From assembly GCA_947652115.1 (NCBI GenBank), contig OX393561.1, positions 1,305,784 to 1,369,783 on the forward strand: a stretch of DNA of 64,000 bases, in the 5' to 3' direction. Positions within the stretch are counted from its first letter, which is position 1. Each line of letters starts with the position of its first letter. Position numbers and translations under genes: made by a program. The DNA is from Blastomussa wellsi. Its lineage: Eukaryota; Cnidaria; Anthozoa; Scleractinia; Plerogyridae. Shown one piece after another: positions 12,601 to 24,038 of the stretch. Under the pieces are notes generated by a model, which was not told the DNA's origin, searched no databases, and saw only the letters and a list, made by a program, of their open reading frames with translations.

Positions 12601-14903
12601 CTCAATATTTTGTATACAAGCCCTTTAAGGGATAAAGAACAAAATGTCAAATGGGACCAAAATTTGGTGAATACGAACCTTGAGATATAAGGCCCTGTAC
12701 TTTGGGAGAGGTGAGATTTTGATCAACAAATAACACATCGTTTTCTCAAATATCCCTGAGTAAGTTTAGTAAAGATGAACAAATTTTTGTACCACGTTTT
12801 GACCTATGTAAACACAAATGTAACCCTTTCAATTTTTATGTAAAATGGCAAGTTCAGCGAAAAAATATTATGAAAGAAGGTGCTTCAGCGTTTTTCCGCC
12901 CTGTCTGTTTCGAGCTAATTGAGAGAGGATACTTACAGAACGTGGACTAGTCGAATTAGGTACTGCATGGCTAGTGTGCATCGGCTGAAAGCTGGTTAAA
13001 CCGAATATAAATCACCCTAGTTGGCCTAGTGATGGATGGGAGGATGCTTTAAAACATGCACTAGGCCACGCCGCCTCCACATGGGAGCTGTATGTCGCAT
13101 ATATACATACCTATAGAGAAGCCAACAATAAATCGAAACAAGGCAAATAGCCAGTATACATTTGGAAACGCCGATAAAAGACTAAAGAGGGCTACAAAAA
13201 ATCCAAATATGTAGACCATTATCTTTCTTCCAAACTTGTCGGCCAACGATCCTATCACCATCGCTCCCAAAAGCCAACCAACAAAAATCAGCGAGGAAGA
13301 AACCGTGCCATAAATAGCCTTGTCACAAACCAGGTCAAACTGAAAAAATGGCAGCAAATACGCAATCAGTCAATTATAAATAAACGGTTAAGTCGACGAT
13401 AGTTAAGTATTTTTTTTCTTTTGTCATGGCAACATTTTCAACCTGCATAATAAAAATGCCTTCTTGCAAATGTTGAAAACCCTAAATCATTCCTCTCATG
13501 GGAAAATGTTGACTTAGAATTGACCTTGTCCCCAATGTGTGGTTTCATATCGCTTAGTTGGAAGAGCATCGTCCCGACATTGCGGAGGTCACGGGTTTGA
13601 ATCCCGTTGAAGCCCTGATTGTTTTCAGGCAACTTCATTCCGATTTTGTTAATATGCGATTTCCGAGTTCGCTTGAGCCTCTATTTCAAGGCGAGTCTAG
13701 CTGCAAGTCTTTGTAACGAAAATGAGTTTTCATTCATATGGAAAGCAAAACTAATTACCATCACAAAACTTTCGCACTTAGACTCGCTTTGAAACAGAGG
13801 CTCCAGATCACTCGGAAATGGCCTATTGGAAATTCACAACCTCGTAGACCCTGGGAACGAGGTTGGGAAATTCACTGCGACGATCATTTCTTATGTGCAA
13901 CGACCATACACTCTTGGCTACCCTTTTTGTTCTACCACTACCTCTTCCACTACTGAGTAACATCATCCCTGCGCCCGTGGTTTCCCTTGCTCCAAAGGTT
14001 TCTCTTGCTCCTCGATGCGATACAGTTAAATGATTTTGGCCCATACATTTACGGTTTGGAGTAAGCCAATAGGCATTCTTGGGTGTGTTTGTCACAGACC
14101 ATGTGACATTCCCTAGAGAGTTGTTCTTTTATCCATCCAAAAATTATTTATTCACATACACGCAACTATTTGACAATTTGAAAGCAAGAATCCTCAAGAG
14201 TATCATCACATGGTCTGCAATGGGAGAACAAACCGCCCAAGCGAGAAAGATCTATTTTTCGAGGAATGTCTTGTTTGTCTCTACTACTATGTTTGTCTCC
14301 GGCATATCACGTGGTTATTAAAGGGAGCCACGGCTCTTGAAACAAGTTAAGTTGTCTAAAATAGCGAGTGTCTAGATAACAAATTTTATAGGATGAGGGC
14401 GAGAAAAAGATTATCGTTTTTACATTTCCCGCGCGCAGTCATTTTTGATTTTATGATTTTGTAACGTCGGTGCGTTGTCCCATTGTTTCACAAAAAATAA
14501 TCTCTCATTCGAAACAATAACGACAGCGCAATGACGTCATAAAATCTAATATGGCGGCACACGGGAGTTATCCTAAGTAATCCTAACTTGCTATCAGTTA
14601 CAGACTTGCCTGTGTCACAACAGAAGTGAAGTCATCCACGAATTCCCAGGAGTTCTCTGAAATATCACACCGGAGCGAATAATTTTTGTGCCCAGGTTTC
14701 ATGGTTCCTTCAAGAGGACACTCAGTGACGTTACCATGGTTACCAATGCAGCGCCATGCTGGTTCAGCAGCAATAAACGTCATAAGCAAGACGGGCCAGC
14801 CAAACCAAAACCACTCGTTAACGTTGGCAAGTATTAGAATCAACAGCTGATAGCGTCCAAAGCTGCCAATTTTATCAAAAACTTGGTCCGCTGTAAGAGC
14901 CAT
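6689..14903 (-). CDS. SLC22-type organic ion transporter, complete (nine coding exons)
   Basis: Exons in transcript order: 14903-14610, 13339-13111, 12385-12187, 11665-11447, 11102-10968, 10498-10401, 9533-9422, 8619-8547 and 6907-6689. They total 1578 bases with consistent phase, giving 525 residues, the usual SLC22 size. The start MALTADQVFDKIG matches SLC22 N-termini. A membrane segment near residues 20-45 is followed by a large extracellular loop with cysteines and two N-glycosylation sites (NVT, NYS). The major facilitator signature GSLADKFGRK lies at 128-137, then FSPESLRWL, FGRKK and a final LPETRF. It is a 12-segment plasma membrane carrier for organic ions; the substrate is not predictable. 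The first intron uses a GC donor (gcaagt). Introns contain LINE and MITE debris. It is a paralogue of the gene ending at 3758. Confidence 0.9.
7226..7580 (-). mobile_element. LINE 3' end fragment in an SLC22 intron
   Basis: Read on the - strand, the segment around 7510-7400 encodes a CR1/Rex-like reverse transcriptase C-terminus containing YRGAVTWNSLS, followed by a noncoding tail that ends in repeats of TTGA (seen on + as caatcaatcaatcaat at about 7226-7246). The microsatellite end is typical of CR1/L2 elements. Only the 3' end is present, consistent with 5' truncation. Confidence 0.6.
13541..13613 (+). repeat. tRNA-like unit of a dispersed repeat, copy 2
   Basis: A diverged copy of the unit at 4461: tcatatcgcttagttgg in place of the A box and gggtttgaatccc as B box, ending gaagccctga. 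It lies in the first intron of the - strand SLC22 gene, directly before MITE family A copy 2. Confidence 0.55.
13651..13827. mobile_element. Hairpin MITE, family A copy 2
   Basis: Arms: left begins aatatgcgatttccgagttc and runs through gagcctctatttcaaggcga; right returns with ttcgcacttagactcgc, gaaacagaggctc and actcggaaatggcctatt. The central part is A/T-rich with catatg. Same family as 4692-4882. Confidence 0.7.
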
Positions 14904-16088
14904 TTCTGTGACGATATAAGGACAACACAAGGTAACCCTTATTTGAGGATCCGTTCATCTAATTGTCTATTTTTAAGATCTACGAACATAAATTTATAGT
15001 ATATATGGTGTTCAGTGGAGAGCAGAATAGTTGGTCCTTTTTTACATTCAGTATTGTAAATCATTGCTTTCTTATCGAATTCATGCAAAAACAATCTATT
15101 TATTTGTACCACAAAAAAATAAATTACAAATACAGCCTTGCTAAGAAAACCATGAACACCAGAAATGTTTACGGAATGCTATTGTGTTACAAAGAAAAAG
15201 CCAATCAGGTGTGAGAAAACTAAACCGCAAACAGCAACGGTCATTCGTTTGTGGTTTTGAGGTTTGTTTGCGTGTCCTGAACTTTGCTGTGATTGGTCAC
15301 TAGACAATCAACATTCCTGAAATATTATAGGTGTTCACGGCAAGGCTGTAAGACTCCTACGAGGAATTAGAACACATTATCTCAAAAGTATATGGAAAAT
15401 GGACGGTCTATGTGTTTACTAGAAGAAATGTTTGCAAAAGATGACTCAGAGTCATTAAATATGAAAAGCGTTCCCCGTTAAGGTAAACAAACGAACTATA
15501 ATTAAAAGTACGAAGTTCGATGCGGAATATATATTTAATCGTAGATGCTTGTAAATACAGCAAAAACGAGTCAATATTTATAGCGGTATAACACGGCGTT
15601 TACGAGGAGATCCGAAGTGATAAAAGAGTTACACTATAAATTAAAAACAATTCTGTAATTGTTTTTTTTTTTTTTTACTTTATCCTTGGACAAGGCTTGT
15701 CAGTTCCAGCAAGGCAAAACTTTCAAACAAGCACAATAAATGTTGAAGACGAAGCGGCAAATTTTTGGGACGGTATAATCTTTATCTTCGAAGATCAATC
15801 TCTCTTTTTTCATACGTGGTGATCCGTACAGAAATTGACGATTAATTTTGTCCTTTAGTTCAGACGGATTCATTGTTACTACATATTTCTGGACTTTCTG
15901 AGCTCACCTTCGTTTCAACGCAGTTAAATATTCAGTCTTGATCAGTACGAGGTCGCTTGACAACTATAAATATATGCTCAATTTGACTTGTACAAAGAAT
16001 GCAGTGTTCAGCTCCGCAATAATTTCGAATCTTCCTATTAACAAACATCGTATGTCGTGGCTTTAGAAGCAATCGTGCCAGGAGTACC

Positions 16089-17507
16089 TAAGGGGCGGAC
16101 CATTAGAAATCCCGGGAGGGGGGGATTGACAATTCCCAAAAAAAAAATTCCTGCAAGGGACATTTTTCCAAAAAAAATTTCGTGCAAGCAAATTAAGTAA
16201 TCAAACTGAAAATCAAAGTAACTTCAACTTGCTCTTTGACCGATATTATATTTTCTGATTGCTTAAATTGGAAATTCACTGCGATGATCATTCTTCACCG
16301 TCATCTAAGTCCGTAGTTCAAATATGAATTATTTCATATTCTTTAATACATCATTTGACTCCTCACGGGGAAATATGAACTCAAAAAATTGACCTCGCTC
16401 CCAATGTGTAGCTTCATAGCTCAGTTGGTAGAGCATCGCACCAGCATCGCGGAGGTCACGGGTTCGAATACCGATGAAGCCCTGATTTTCTCAGGCTTCT
16501 TATCATTCTTCACCTTCACGTACATGTAGTATAAATGCTTTAATTTCTTCCTGATTTAAAAACGTGATAAAATTTCAAATCAAGTTATTTTTAATACCAA
16601 TATAATAGTAAATTGTTGACTATCTTACTTCCAAGTCACGACCAATACCTTGTCTATTTGTTGCATGAAATATGGGTGGGCGATTGTAAATCCCCTGGGG
16701 TATTTGATTTTTCTCTTTGTATTATAAAATGTATCCAACAATGTATCCAAATATTACAAGAAAATAAATATATTCAATTTTATTATTCTTTCTCTCTGTC
16801 TTCATTCAGTTGTACATATAAAGCTAATCAGTGTTACAATTCACTAGATTTGGAAAACAACCGAAACACGACACAATGCCTGAACAAGAACGTGTTACTG
16901 TTACTGACATTTTGAAACCGACCGGTCAATAACATTTAATTTGAACTAATAAAGAAAACAGTTTTCCTTCATGCATTAGTTTTTTTTTTCTGAACTTTTG
17001 AAAGTTATGAACGACAGCCACCCACATAACATTAATACCTTGTCTATATGATGGGGGGAAGCCTTCAACCCCTCAAGGATTTATTCTGTCGACTGTGTTT
17101 ACTTCTGAGTTTGAAAGAACCTCTCGAGGTGGGATTCAGGTTAGTTTATCTGCATATACGTCACTGCAAAAAAATTTAACCATTTCCTGACCCTTGGCCA
17201 GTTCATGCTACGTGCTTCCTGATTCTTTTAAAATTCTAAATAAAGAAAAAGACGCATTTATATAACGGAATGAGTTGTTTTCCCTTTAACAGCTCAATTC
17301 ATTAGCGATGCTCTATTCTTGCGAGGATTATGACTCCAAAAGACCTACATTTGTAATTAACAAGTGTCCAAAGCTTTATACAACAATTCGTGCAGACCTT
17401 CCACATTGGAAAAAGAATTCCTGCAGTCAACTTTGACTGAAAAAAAAAATTCATGCATTGGAAATCCCCCCTCCTTTCCCCTCCTTTCTAATGGTCCGCC
17501 CCTAAGA
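16089..17507. mobile_element. 1.4 kb non-autonomous element with terminal inverted repeats
   Basis: The left end (taaggggcggaccattagaa at 16089) is matched by the reverse complement ttctaatggtccgcccctaa at the right end (17487-17506). Inside each end are similar A-rich segments (ccaaaaaaaaaattcctgca on the left, aaaaaattcatgcattgg on the right). No transposase frame is present. A tRNA-like repeat is nested at 16411. A diverged fragment of the same end sequence is seen at about 35640-35760. The superfamily cannot be fixed because target-site duplications are unclear. Confidence 0.6.
16411..16481 (+). repeat. tRNA-like unit of a dispersed repeat, copy 3
   Basis: Best-preserved A box of the three copies (tagctcagttggtagagc). 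The B box is gggttcgaataccg, with one change from the consensus that would weaken T-stem pairing. The flanks match copy 1 for about 90 bases upstream (tatgaattatttcat onward), so the mobile unit is larger than the tRNA part. Confidence 0.6.
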
Positions 17508-17879
17508 AGAAGCTGCTTCTCTTGCTCGCTTTTTCTCACGTGTTTCATTCAACTTACAAAGTGAGCAACGCACCACTGATCTTGGCGCCTTTTTATACAA
17601 TCGCTTCGTTTAGGTAAAACTGAAATGCCCGCATCATTAATATTTTCCTACGAGTCTCGAGAATTTACTGAAACCAACTCAGTTGGTTAGTTATCACCTC
17701 TTATCCAAAGCGCGCTAATGTACTACATAGTACATAGGCGGCGGAGGGGGAGGGGCAGGGGGGCTAAAGCCCCCTCAAACAAAAATTTCGGGGGACTTAG
17801 CCCCCCCCCCCACGTTTTGGTGGCGAAAACATCGGTGGCGCAGCATAAAATTGGTTTGGTAAAAACTCCTGTCACCAAA

Positions 17880-18065
17880 ACGCTACTAGGAGAGGTCCAC
17901 AAACTGCTAAGATTGTATTTGACGTTACCTGTGGTACCGGCGTCTCCCGAGTGCACGTTTTCTTCCCTACGTCGCCTAAAAACCTACCTTAGAAGCACCA
18001 TGAATCATGATCGTCTAAACAACTGCCTCCCCCTTCATTACATTAACCACCGTAGACATTGCTAA
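17880..18065 (+). pseudogene. hAT transposase C-terminal dimerisation fragment
   Basis: The frame encodes the typical hAT dimerisation layout: LTLPVVPASPECTFSSLRRL followed by KT.LRSTM and a short RLN..LPL tail. The upstream part is a C- and G-run segment (17735-17815), with no zinc finger or catalytic core. It is a short relic of a hAT-family transposon or of a host zinc finger MYM-like gene derived from one. Confidence 0.6.
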
Positions 18066-18975
18066 GAAGTTTGCTCGTGCAAATGAACAAAGCAAAAGAC
18101 ATTTTGGAAAACTTTGATTCGAGTAGAGGTATGTGCTTGGCTTCGTGTACGATGAGCCCCCATGTTTAAAACGCTCCGTCGCCTCTGTAAAATTGTTTAA
18201 GATTCATATCTCAGGTGACACTTTGTAATTAATTAGCGAATAAAATATCGCCCAAATTGACGGACACCTCAATAATGCCGTCAACTCAATATAACGGTCT
18301 AATGTTTGGTCCCTGCAAAACTTCCATACATTAATGCAGTATACGTACTTGAGAAACAATATTTGGCGTAAATTAAGAGTCAGAGAGGTCGGAACTTTTG
18401 TTTTTTTTTAGAAAGGTATGTCTAGCCAAGTCTGTTCTTGCTTTTTTGAGAAAGATGTGTAAAGCCAAGTCTGTTCTTGTTTCGATTTTTGAATCTAGTA
18501 TGTTCATCAAAGTTCCCTTGTATGCACGGATTGAGGTTTCTGCATTCTGGAGGTTTATAAAGGAAATAGAAGTGAGAATGTATCTGAAGACACGACAGGA
18601 CCAGTTGTGAAATTTGACCCTGCCCTGTTAATGCCACCACCACGTTAATTATTTCGTTGCTGCCCTGGCTGTCATTCTAATAAAAAAACTTCTCTGAATC
18701 TTGGTGACCATTCGACCATTCAATTTTCGTTTGATTGCTATCTCATGCAAATTTCTAGAACCTCAATTAGTTTTGTTTACGTTTTGCCGATTAGCGCTCG
18801 AAGCTTAAGTTGAAAATAGAGACAAAATAGAGAGAATGTATTTTAAAAAAAGTAAATAAAATGATGTTTTGGTTTTACTTTTCGGCCTTGAAGTGAAAAA
18901 AATTTATTAAGGCATGTGCAAATGACTTGTGTACGCATCGCTTATTTCGCGAACAAAGAGTCAAACTCCCCAGTA

Positions 18976-19136
18976 GACCAATTCGATATTTAATATTCTA
19001 ACATGTCGCCGAGGCTCGGGGAATAAAACAAAAGATTTTGCATCGAAGGTTAGGGATAGAGATGAATAAATAATTTCTTTTGTTTTATTTCCCCAAGCCC
19101 TGGCGCCATGTTAGAGTTTTAGTACCGGAATTGGCC
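18976..19136. mobile_element. Hairpin MITE, family B copy 1
   Basis: Starts agaccaattcgatattta and ends with accggaattggccca. The inner arms (ctcggggaataaaacaaaag and cttttgttttatttcccc) pair. Related copies lie at 25729 and 33263. Confidence 0.6.
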
Positions 19137-19520
19137 CATTCTCTTTAAAATCACCACGAAATAAAGTTACATACTTCAACCAAACCGTTACAGTCCAACT
19201 GAACGTGAAAAGTGGAAAGAAAACGATGGAAAAAGTAATCTCACATATCATCAATCAGGCTCACGAATCGAACAAAGCAAGATTGCTAAGTCTGCCCTGC
19301 CGCCTATCTATATACGCTAAAAACGCTGTGGCTAAACGCCCGGCAGCCGGGCATGGTCTAAAAATTTTCACAGATTTCCCATTGAGAGGCTCTTTCAAAC
19401 TTCTTGAAATATAAGAGGTTTCTTCAGAAATGTAGAGCGATTCCAAAAATTATATTCGTTTTCTAGTTGGCGAAATATCCTAACTTGGACATACTATGGA
19501 ACCGCTAAGTACTCGACACT

Positions 19521-20015
19521 TTGGAAGAGACGAATTTTCCAAAAAAAATCGTACTTTTTCCCGTGCGTTTTCGATGTCACGCCACAATTGTCACGAACAG
19601 CACAGGCCTACCGAAATTAGAATCACTAGCATTTCCAAACAAACATCAAATGCTCTCAACAGGTTTGAATGGCTTGGCATTTCCAAACAGTCATCAAATA
19701 CTCACAAAAGATTTGAGCGAGGATTTCGGTCGGAATTCTGTGAATGTCCCTCGCCCGGCAGCCCGAAGCGAAATGGAAAGTGTTGAGAACATGCTGGAAC
19801 ATGGCGACTTTATGGTATGCACAAGCTCGGAAAATTCATCCACTACAAAAACCACCGACAATTCTTTTTGGAATCGCTTAGCATTTCCAAGCAACCATCA
19901 GATATTATCAACAGATTTCGGCAAGGCTTTTTGTAGGAATTCGTCGAATATTTCTAACTGCCGGTGTATTAATATAAAGCCACAATTTCTAAGTGTCGAG
20001 TACGTGGCAATTTAG
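19521..20015 (+). other. Open frame of 164 codons with three imperfect repeats
   Basis: The frame contains three related segments: LAFPNKHQMLSTGLN, LAFPNSHQILTKDLSEDFGR and LAFPSNHQILSTDFGKAFCR. At the DNA level the same unit (gcatttccaaacaaacatca and variants) recurs at about 19629, 19677 and 19876, so the pattern comes from repeated DNA of 45-200 base spacing. There are no recognisable domains and the start is not a convincing ATG context. I think it more likely to be a transposon-derived tandem array than a host gene, but the frame staying open through all three units is worth noting. Confidence 0.3.
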
Positions 20016-20385
20016 CCACAGCAATGGCTTGTCTTTGTAGCTAACATTGGACATTGTATTAGTACTGACCTTGGGAAGTATGGACGAAAGATGCTGCGTG
20101 CAGTCGACACTGAAATCAGCAGTTGTTAGCTTTACAAAACCTCGTGACGCATGGCTGTTCAAGCAGAATGCATATTATAATTTTAGCGAGGGCAGTTGGA
20201 ATGCAAATATTCTTAATGTTTCCGCTGGCACGGTTATGCTAATAAGCGCGTGCCTCGGCTCATCGACGCTAAGTCAATCACTCCAAAAATTGACCTTTTT
20301 CACATCAAAACAAACTTTTATTTAAAAAAAGATTGTCACATCAATCGTTTCCTATTCCTCATCTTTAATGCATTTCCTTGGCTTT

Positions 20386-20600
20386 GTTGAAATGAAATGA
20401 AAACTTTATTATTGTTTCGAAGTCCCTAGCGTACAGTGTGCACTAATTGAGGACACCAGGCTAATTTTAAAAATATCTAGTAATTAATAAAATATGAAGA
20501 AAACATACATTATTATTGCAAATATTAAAAGATATGGAAAATGAGCCATGCATGAAAATCAATTGCATTGCTCGTTGTTACATAACAAAACAGTCTTTAC
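20386..20600 (-). repeat. Dispersed repeat tail, family C copy 1
   Basis: Begins with repeats of tgaaa then ctttatt, and contains cgtacagtgtgcactaattg, tctagtaattaat and atgagccatgca in order. The same order of motifs is found at 37741-37910, so these are two copies of one family, probably a non-LTR element 3' end lying on the - strand. Confidence 0.5.
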
Positions 20601-21639
20601 AGGTGCTGTCAAGCAGGCTTGTGCAATAAACTACTTTGATGCGCTTTGTAAAAGTGTCCAATGATTCAGACGATCGAATATATTTGTAAAGTGTGGACCT
20701 AAATAAGTCAGGTAATGTTTGCCTTGCAATTGGGAATAGCGACAGTCCGAAAGTCTGGGCTCGTTCTGTGGGTACCGGTCACGGGTGACGTAAAACAAAT
20801 GAAACAAATGATGTGAAACATATGCCGCCCCAAACTACAAAGAATCACGAACAAAGGTAAAACAATGTGAAACATTTGCATACGGTACACACAGAAAGAC
20901 CCGAAATCGACGGGTGTGGCGAAATCAGAGATTCTAAGATGATACTGAGAATTGGTTGTTAGTGCGTTAATTACGTTTAAAGAAATACTGCTGAATTCAC
21001 TAGACTGTATGACAACCTCTGTCAATCAATATCAAATGTATGGCAGTGACGCAAGAGTTTACTTTGGCAGGCGCGTGTTAGCGCGTTTTACCTGAATTTG
21101 AATGAAATTTGGAGAGGTTTAGAGTAGGCATAAAAGGAAGAAAATTAGTTTTGAAACACACACAGACAGTTGACCCCACCCAAGGGCAACCAGCTTGGTA
21201 AGGGGACTGTTTGGTGTGCATATTCTAATTTTAAACTTAAAATTCTAATTTGAAGACCCCATTAAATCATCACTATTTCATATTCCTCCCAATTTTCCTC
21301 CTCCTTTAAGAAAAACTCCCTCCTCCCAAATATACCCCAAAATCATCCAAAAATTTACAAAACATCACAAAACATCCACTAGTGAGATGAATGAAGGGTT
21401 TTGGCATTCCCTGAAACGCGAACGAGATATGTGCTTTAAACCCACTTTAAATGACGGAAAAACGGCTTTCAGGTGGAATCCCGCCTTGACTTGCCTGCTA
21501 TCCAGCCCGATTGGCTGAGATCCCGGTACCGCGATGCCTGGATCCCGGCTAACCGGGCTGAAAATTTTTCCTATAATCCAGTATAATCGCGCGCGTTCAT
21601 CGATCCAGCCCGGCTAAACGTGCCAGGATAAAATTGTCA

Positions 21640-21990
21640 TATCGTTTTCATCCGTCCACACGAAAACGCTGAAACAATTCGAAATCGCAGATACGGCTGA
21701 CGGTGCATGCGCAGTAAAATGAGTCCGCAAGATACGAAGGGAAGCCACCTGGTGCCGCGCGGGTGGGCTGGATCCAGTACTGATACGTCATCATTTTCGA
21801 AAAAGTTCCGTTTTCCCCCGTCCACACATAAGAACGAAAACGGCGTTTTCAAGAAATTCCACTCTGCAGAGCTTTTTCAAAAAGTTGCGTTTCCGGTGAC
21901 CGTTTTCATCGGACACGTGTGGACGGAAGTCGTATCCGCAGCAAAAAGTTGCGTTTTCAAATGAAAACGGATACGTGTGGACGGGACTTT
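21640..21990. mobile_element. MITE-like element with fold-back ends
   Basis: The left part (gttttcatccgtccacacga) and the right part (aacggatacgtgtggacggg) are complementary, and several copies of an aacg/cgttttc motif lie between. Non-coding. Similar cgtccacac-ended elements are widespread in invertebrate genomes; the superfamily is not determined. Confidence 0.5.
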
Positions 21991-22561
21991 AGAACGAGCT
22001 GACAGGCAGTTCTAATTGCTCTTCAATTTGGTGTTCCAAAGACCTTTGAAAGGTTACACAACAACGTAAACAAATTCAGCTTAACTTTTAAAACAATAGA
22101 AATTATTTTTTAGCAGTAAAAAAGCCAAAAATTTTTAAAAGCAGTAACCGGAAAAGCAACCATCCCCATAAATGTAGGACACATTCTTTTTTGATGTCGG
22201 TACAACACGTCTTGAAAACTTTAGCCTACGCTTTTCAAGTTTTTCAATTAGAATCATTTTAAATCTCCCCATTTCGAAGCAAGTTTTCAGTGATTACAAA
22301 CACGCTTTGATCCTTTGTGACTGATTCTAAGCTGCTGGCCCAGCGGAGGTCTCTACTGAGACAAATAACATAATTCGGAACTTCACGATAGTCACTTGAA
22401 GGGATAGACGTGTACCCATACACTCAGTTTTATTGAAACTGCAATAAAGAAGACTAAACATGGCACTTAACCTAACCTAACTCACCTAACCACTACCCCA
22501 TCGAAGCGCTAGCTGCAAGGGCCCCAACTTTGCAACTTCAAAAACTACAATTCTGATCTGA

Positions 22562-22937
22562 GTTTGTCATACATTGTCACCCAAACCACAAGATTAAAGC
22601 TAACTGCAAGCAAACATGAGTGGAACTAACCGCAAGCAAACCGGACACGTCTAATGTAGTTTGCCATACATTGTCACCCAAACCACAAGATTAAAGCTAA
22701 CTGCAAGCAAACATGAGTGGAACTAACCGCAAGCAAACCGGACACGTCTAATGTAGTGACTGTGCGTATAATTACGTTGCCTCATTATTCATTGTTACTT
22801 TATATAAAAGGTCACGAAATGTCAAGGGCCTCCTGGTATATCCCTTCCAGCGACTACCCACTACATATGGTTACACAAAAAACGTCCCCGGTTTGCTTGC
22901 AGTTAGTTCCACTCATGTTTGCTTGCAGTTAGCTCCA
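22562..22937. repeat. 97-base tandem duplication with a downstream inverted copy
   Basis: A 97-base unit (22562-22658) is repeated almost exactly at 22659-22755. Part of it, containing ctaactgcaagcaaacatga, returns in reverse at 22887-22937 (ggtttgcttgcagttagttc). Within the unit a 17-base motif (ctaacygcaagcaaac) itself recurs. The arms can fold into a cruciform. Confidence 0.75.
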
Positions 22938-23191
22938 CTTGGATTTGCTAGCGGTTAGGTTTAATTTTTGGGGATAGTTCGCAGCTCTCCAGAATCTATA
23001 ATTTCATTGGATCTTAATAGCACACAGCTCTATTGTTTTAGGGCTAGGGTCCATGTTTCAGCCAATGTTGTGGGACCTTGTAAAGAGCTGCGTACCGCCC
23101 CAATTGTGGTTTGGCTGAGACTGAAAAAGTATTACATAAACTTAGACCTGTAGTATTTAAAGTTGCAAAGTTAAGATCCTTTCAGCTGGTG

Positions 23192-23263
23192 CTCTGATAG
23201 TGTAATGGATAGGTGTATGCTTCTTGAATCGTGTGTCCCGGGTTCGATTCCCAATATCCTCAT
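23192..23263 (+). repeat. tRNA-like sequence
   Basis: Shows an A-box-like tagtgtaatggataggtg and a strong B box gggttcgattccc, with an arginine- or glutamate-like D arm. Acceptor-end pairing is poor, so it is more likely a SINE head or tRNA pseudogene than a functional gene. Confidence 0.35.
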
Positions 23264-23369
23264 CTTACAGTACCTTCTCCTTTGTTTGAATTTTAAAAAA
23301 AGTGTCTTCTTTATTACATTTTCAAAAAGACTAAGTGTATGAGTACATGAAATGTCCCAGAGGGAAAAA

Positions 23370-23427
23370 GGGCCCCTTGACATTTCGTTACTTTATATAA
23401 AAGGTCACGAAATGTCAAGGGCCTCCT
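23370..23427. repeat. Short perfect-arm hairpin with a TATA-like loop
   Basis: Arms ccccttgacatttcgt and acgaaatgtcaaggg surround a loop with tactttatataaaagg. The right arm and loop are the second copy of the 40-base direct repeat at 22795. Confidence 0.6.
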
Positions 23428-24038
23428 TCAAGTGACTACCTTGTTTTATATCATGCCTGAGATTTGTTTTCGTGAGAATCTGTTTTCTGCAATTTTAGCG
23501 ATACAGCCATACACAACTACATTGGATTGGACACTTATAACAAATAGTCACGCGTGGAACCAATCAGAAACCATTTTATTTTCAATAAATACATCAGCGG
23601 AGGCCAAGACAACAGCTCATCTACATTCTTTATAGAAAAGATTGTCTACACACTGAAAGTAATCCAGGAAAAATGCATATTCACAACAAGGTATCTTTCT
23701 CGATGTTTAGCATACAAGAAAATTATGTTCCCTACAGGATGTCCTATATTTCACGTGAAAAAAGGTCCGCGTATGTATTATCACAATTTTGTTCAAAATT
23801 CGCCAGTGTTTTTCATGTGCTTGTGCCGAGTTTTCCCCGATGCTTTAATTTGCCAAATTTTGCTTCTGAAAGCAACGCAGTTTTTCTCCAGTAAGTTTTG
23901 CATTTTACAGCGCAAAGAATTTGAAATGGTTAACTGTCGTTACACAATTATAAAAATCCGTACAATCTATATGTTCTAGCCATAAAATATATTGTTCGGT
24001 ATTTCATTTGATAATTCCTAAAGTTTACACCCAAATTC

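Larger units (their letters stand above)
22386..23441. mobile_element. Possible 1.05 kb element with inverted ends
   Basis: The left boundary gatagtcacttgaaggg (from 22386) is matched in reverse by ccttcaagtgacta near 23425-23438. Inside is an exact 40-base direct repeat (22795-22834 and 23388-23427) containing a TATA-like tatataaaagg, plus the tandem/inverted array and the tRNA-like segment listed separately. No coding capacity. The boundaries are inferred from one short match. Confidence 0.35.
14904..24038. other. Gene-poor, transposon-rich intergenic region
   Basis: No host gene is recognised between the start of the SLC22 gene and the end of the farnesyl diphosphate synthase gene. Identified contents are listed separately: an inverted-repeat element at 16089-17507, a hAT fragment near 17880, MITE family B at 18976, a repeat-bearing open frame at 19521, a LINE tail at 20386, an inverted-repeat element at 21640, and a repeat cluster at 22386-23441. 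Between these (for example 14904-16080, 18070-18970, 20600-21450 and 23440-24038) I see nothing I can support. Confidence 0.55.

Noticed and set aside
22562..22937. CRISPR-like array
   Set aside because: Only two direct copies of a 97-base unit plus one inverted part, no regular spacers, and a eukaryotic context.
23554..23979. 141-codon open frame on the + strand near the FDPS 3' end
   Set aside because: No domain, cysteine- and phenylalanine-rich composition typical of A/T-rich noncoding DNA, overlapping frames of similar length, and no splice or family signals.
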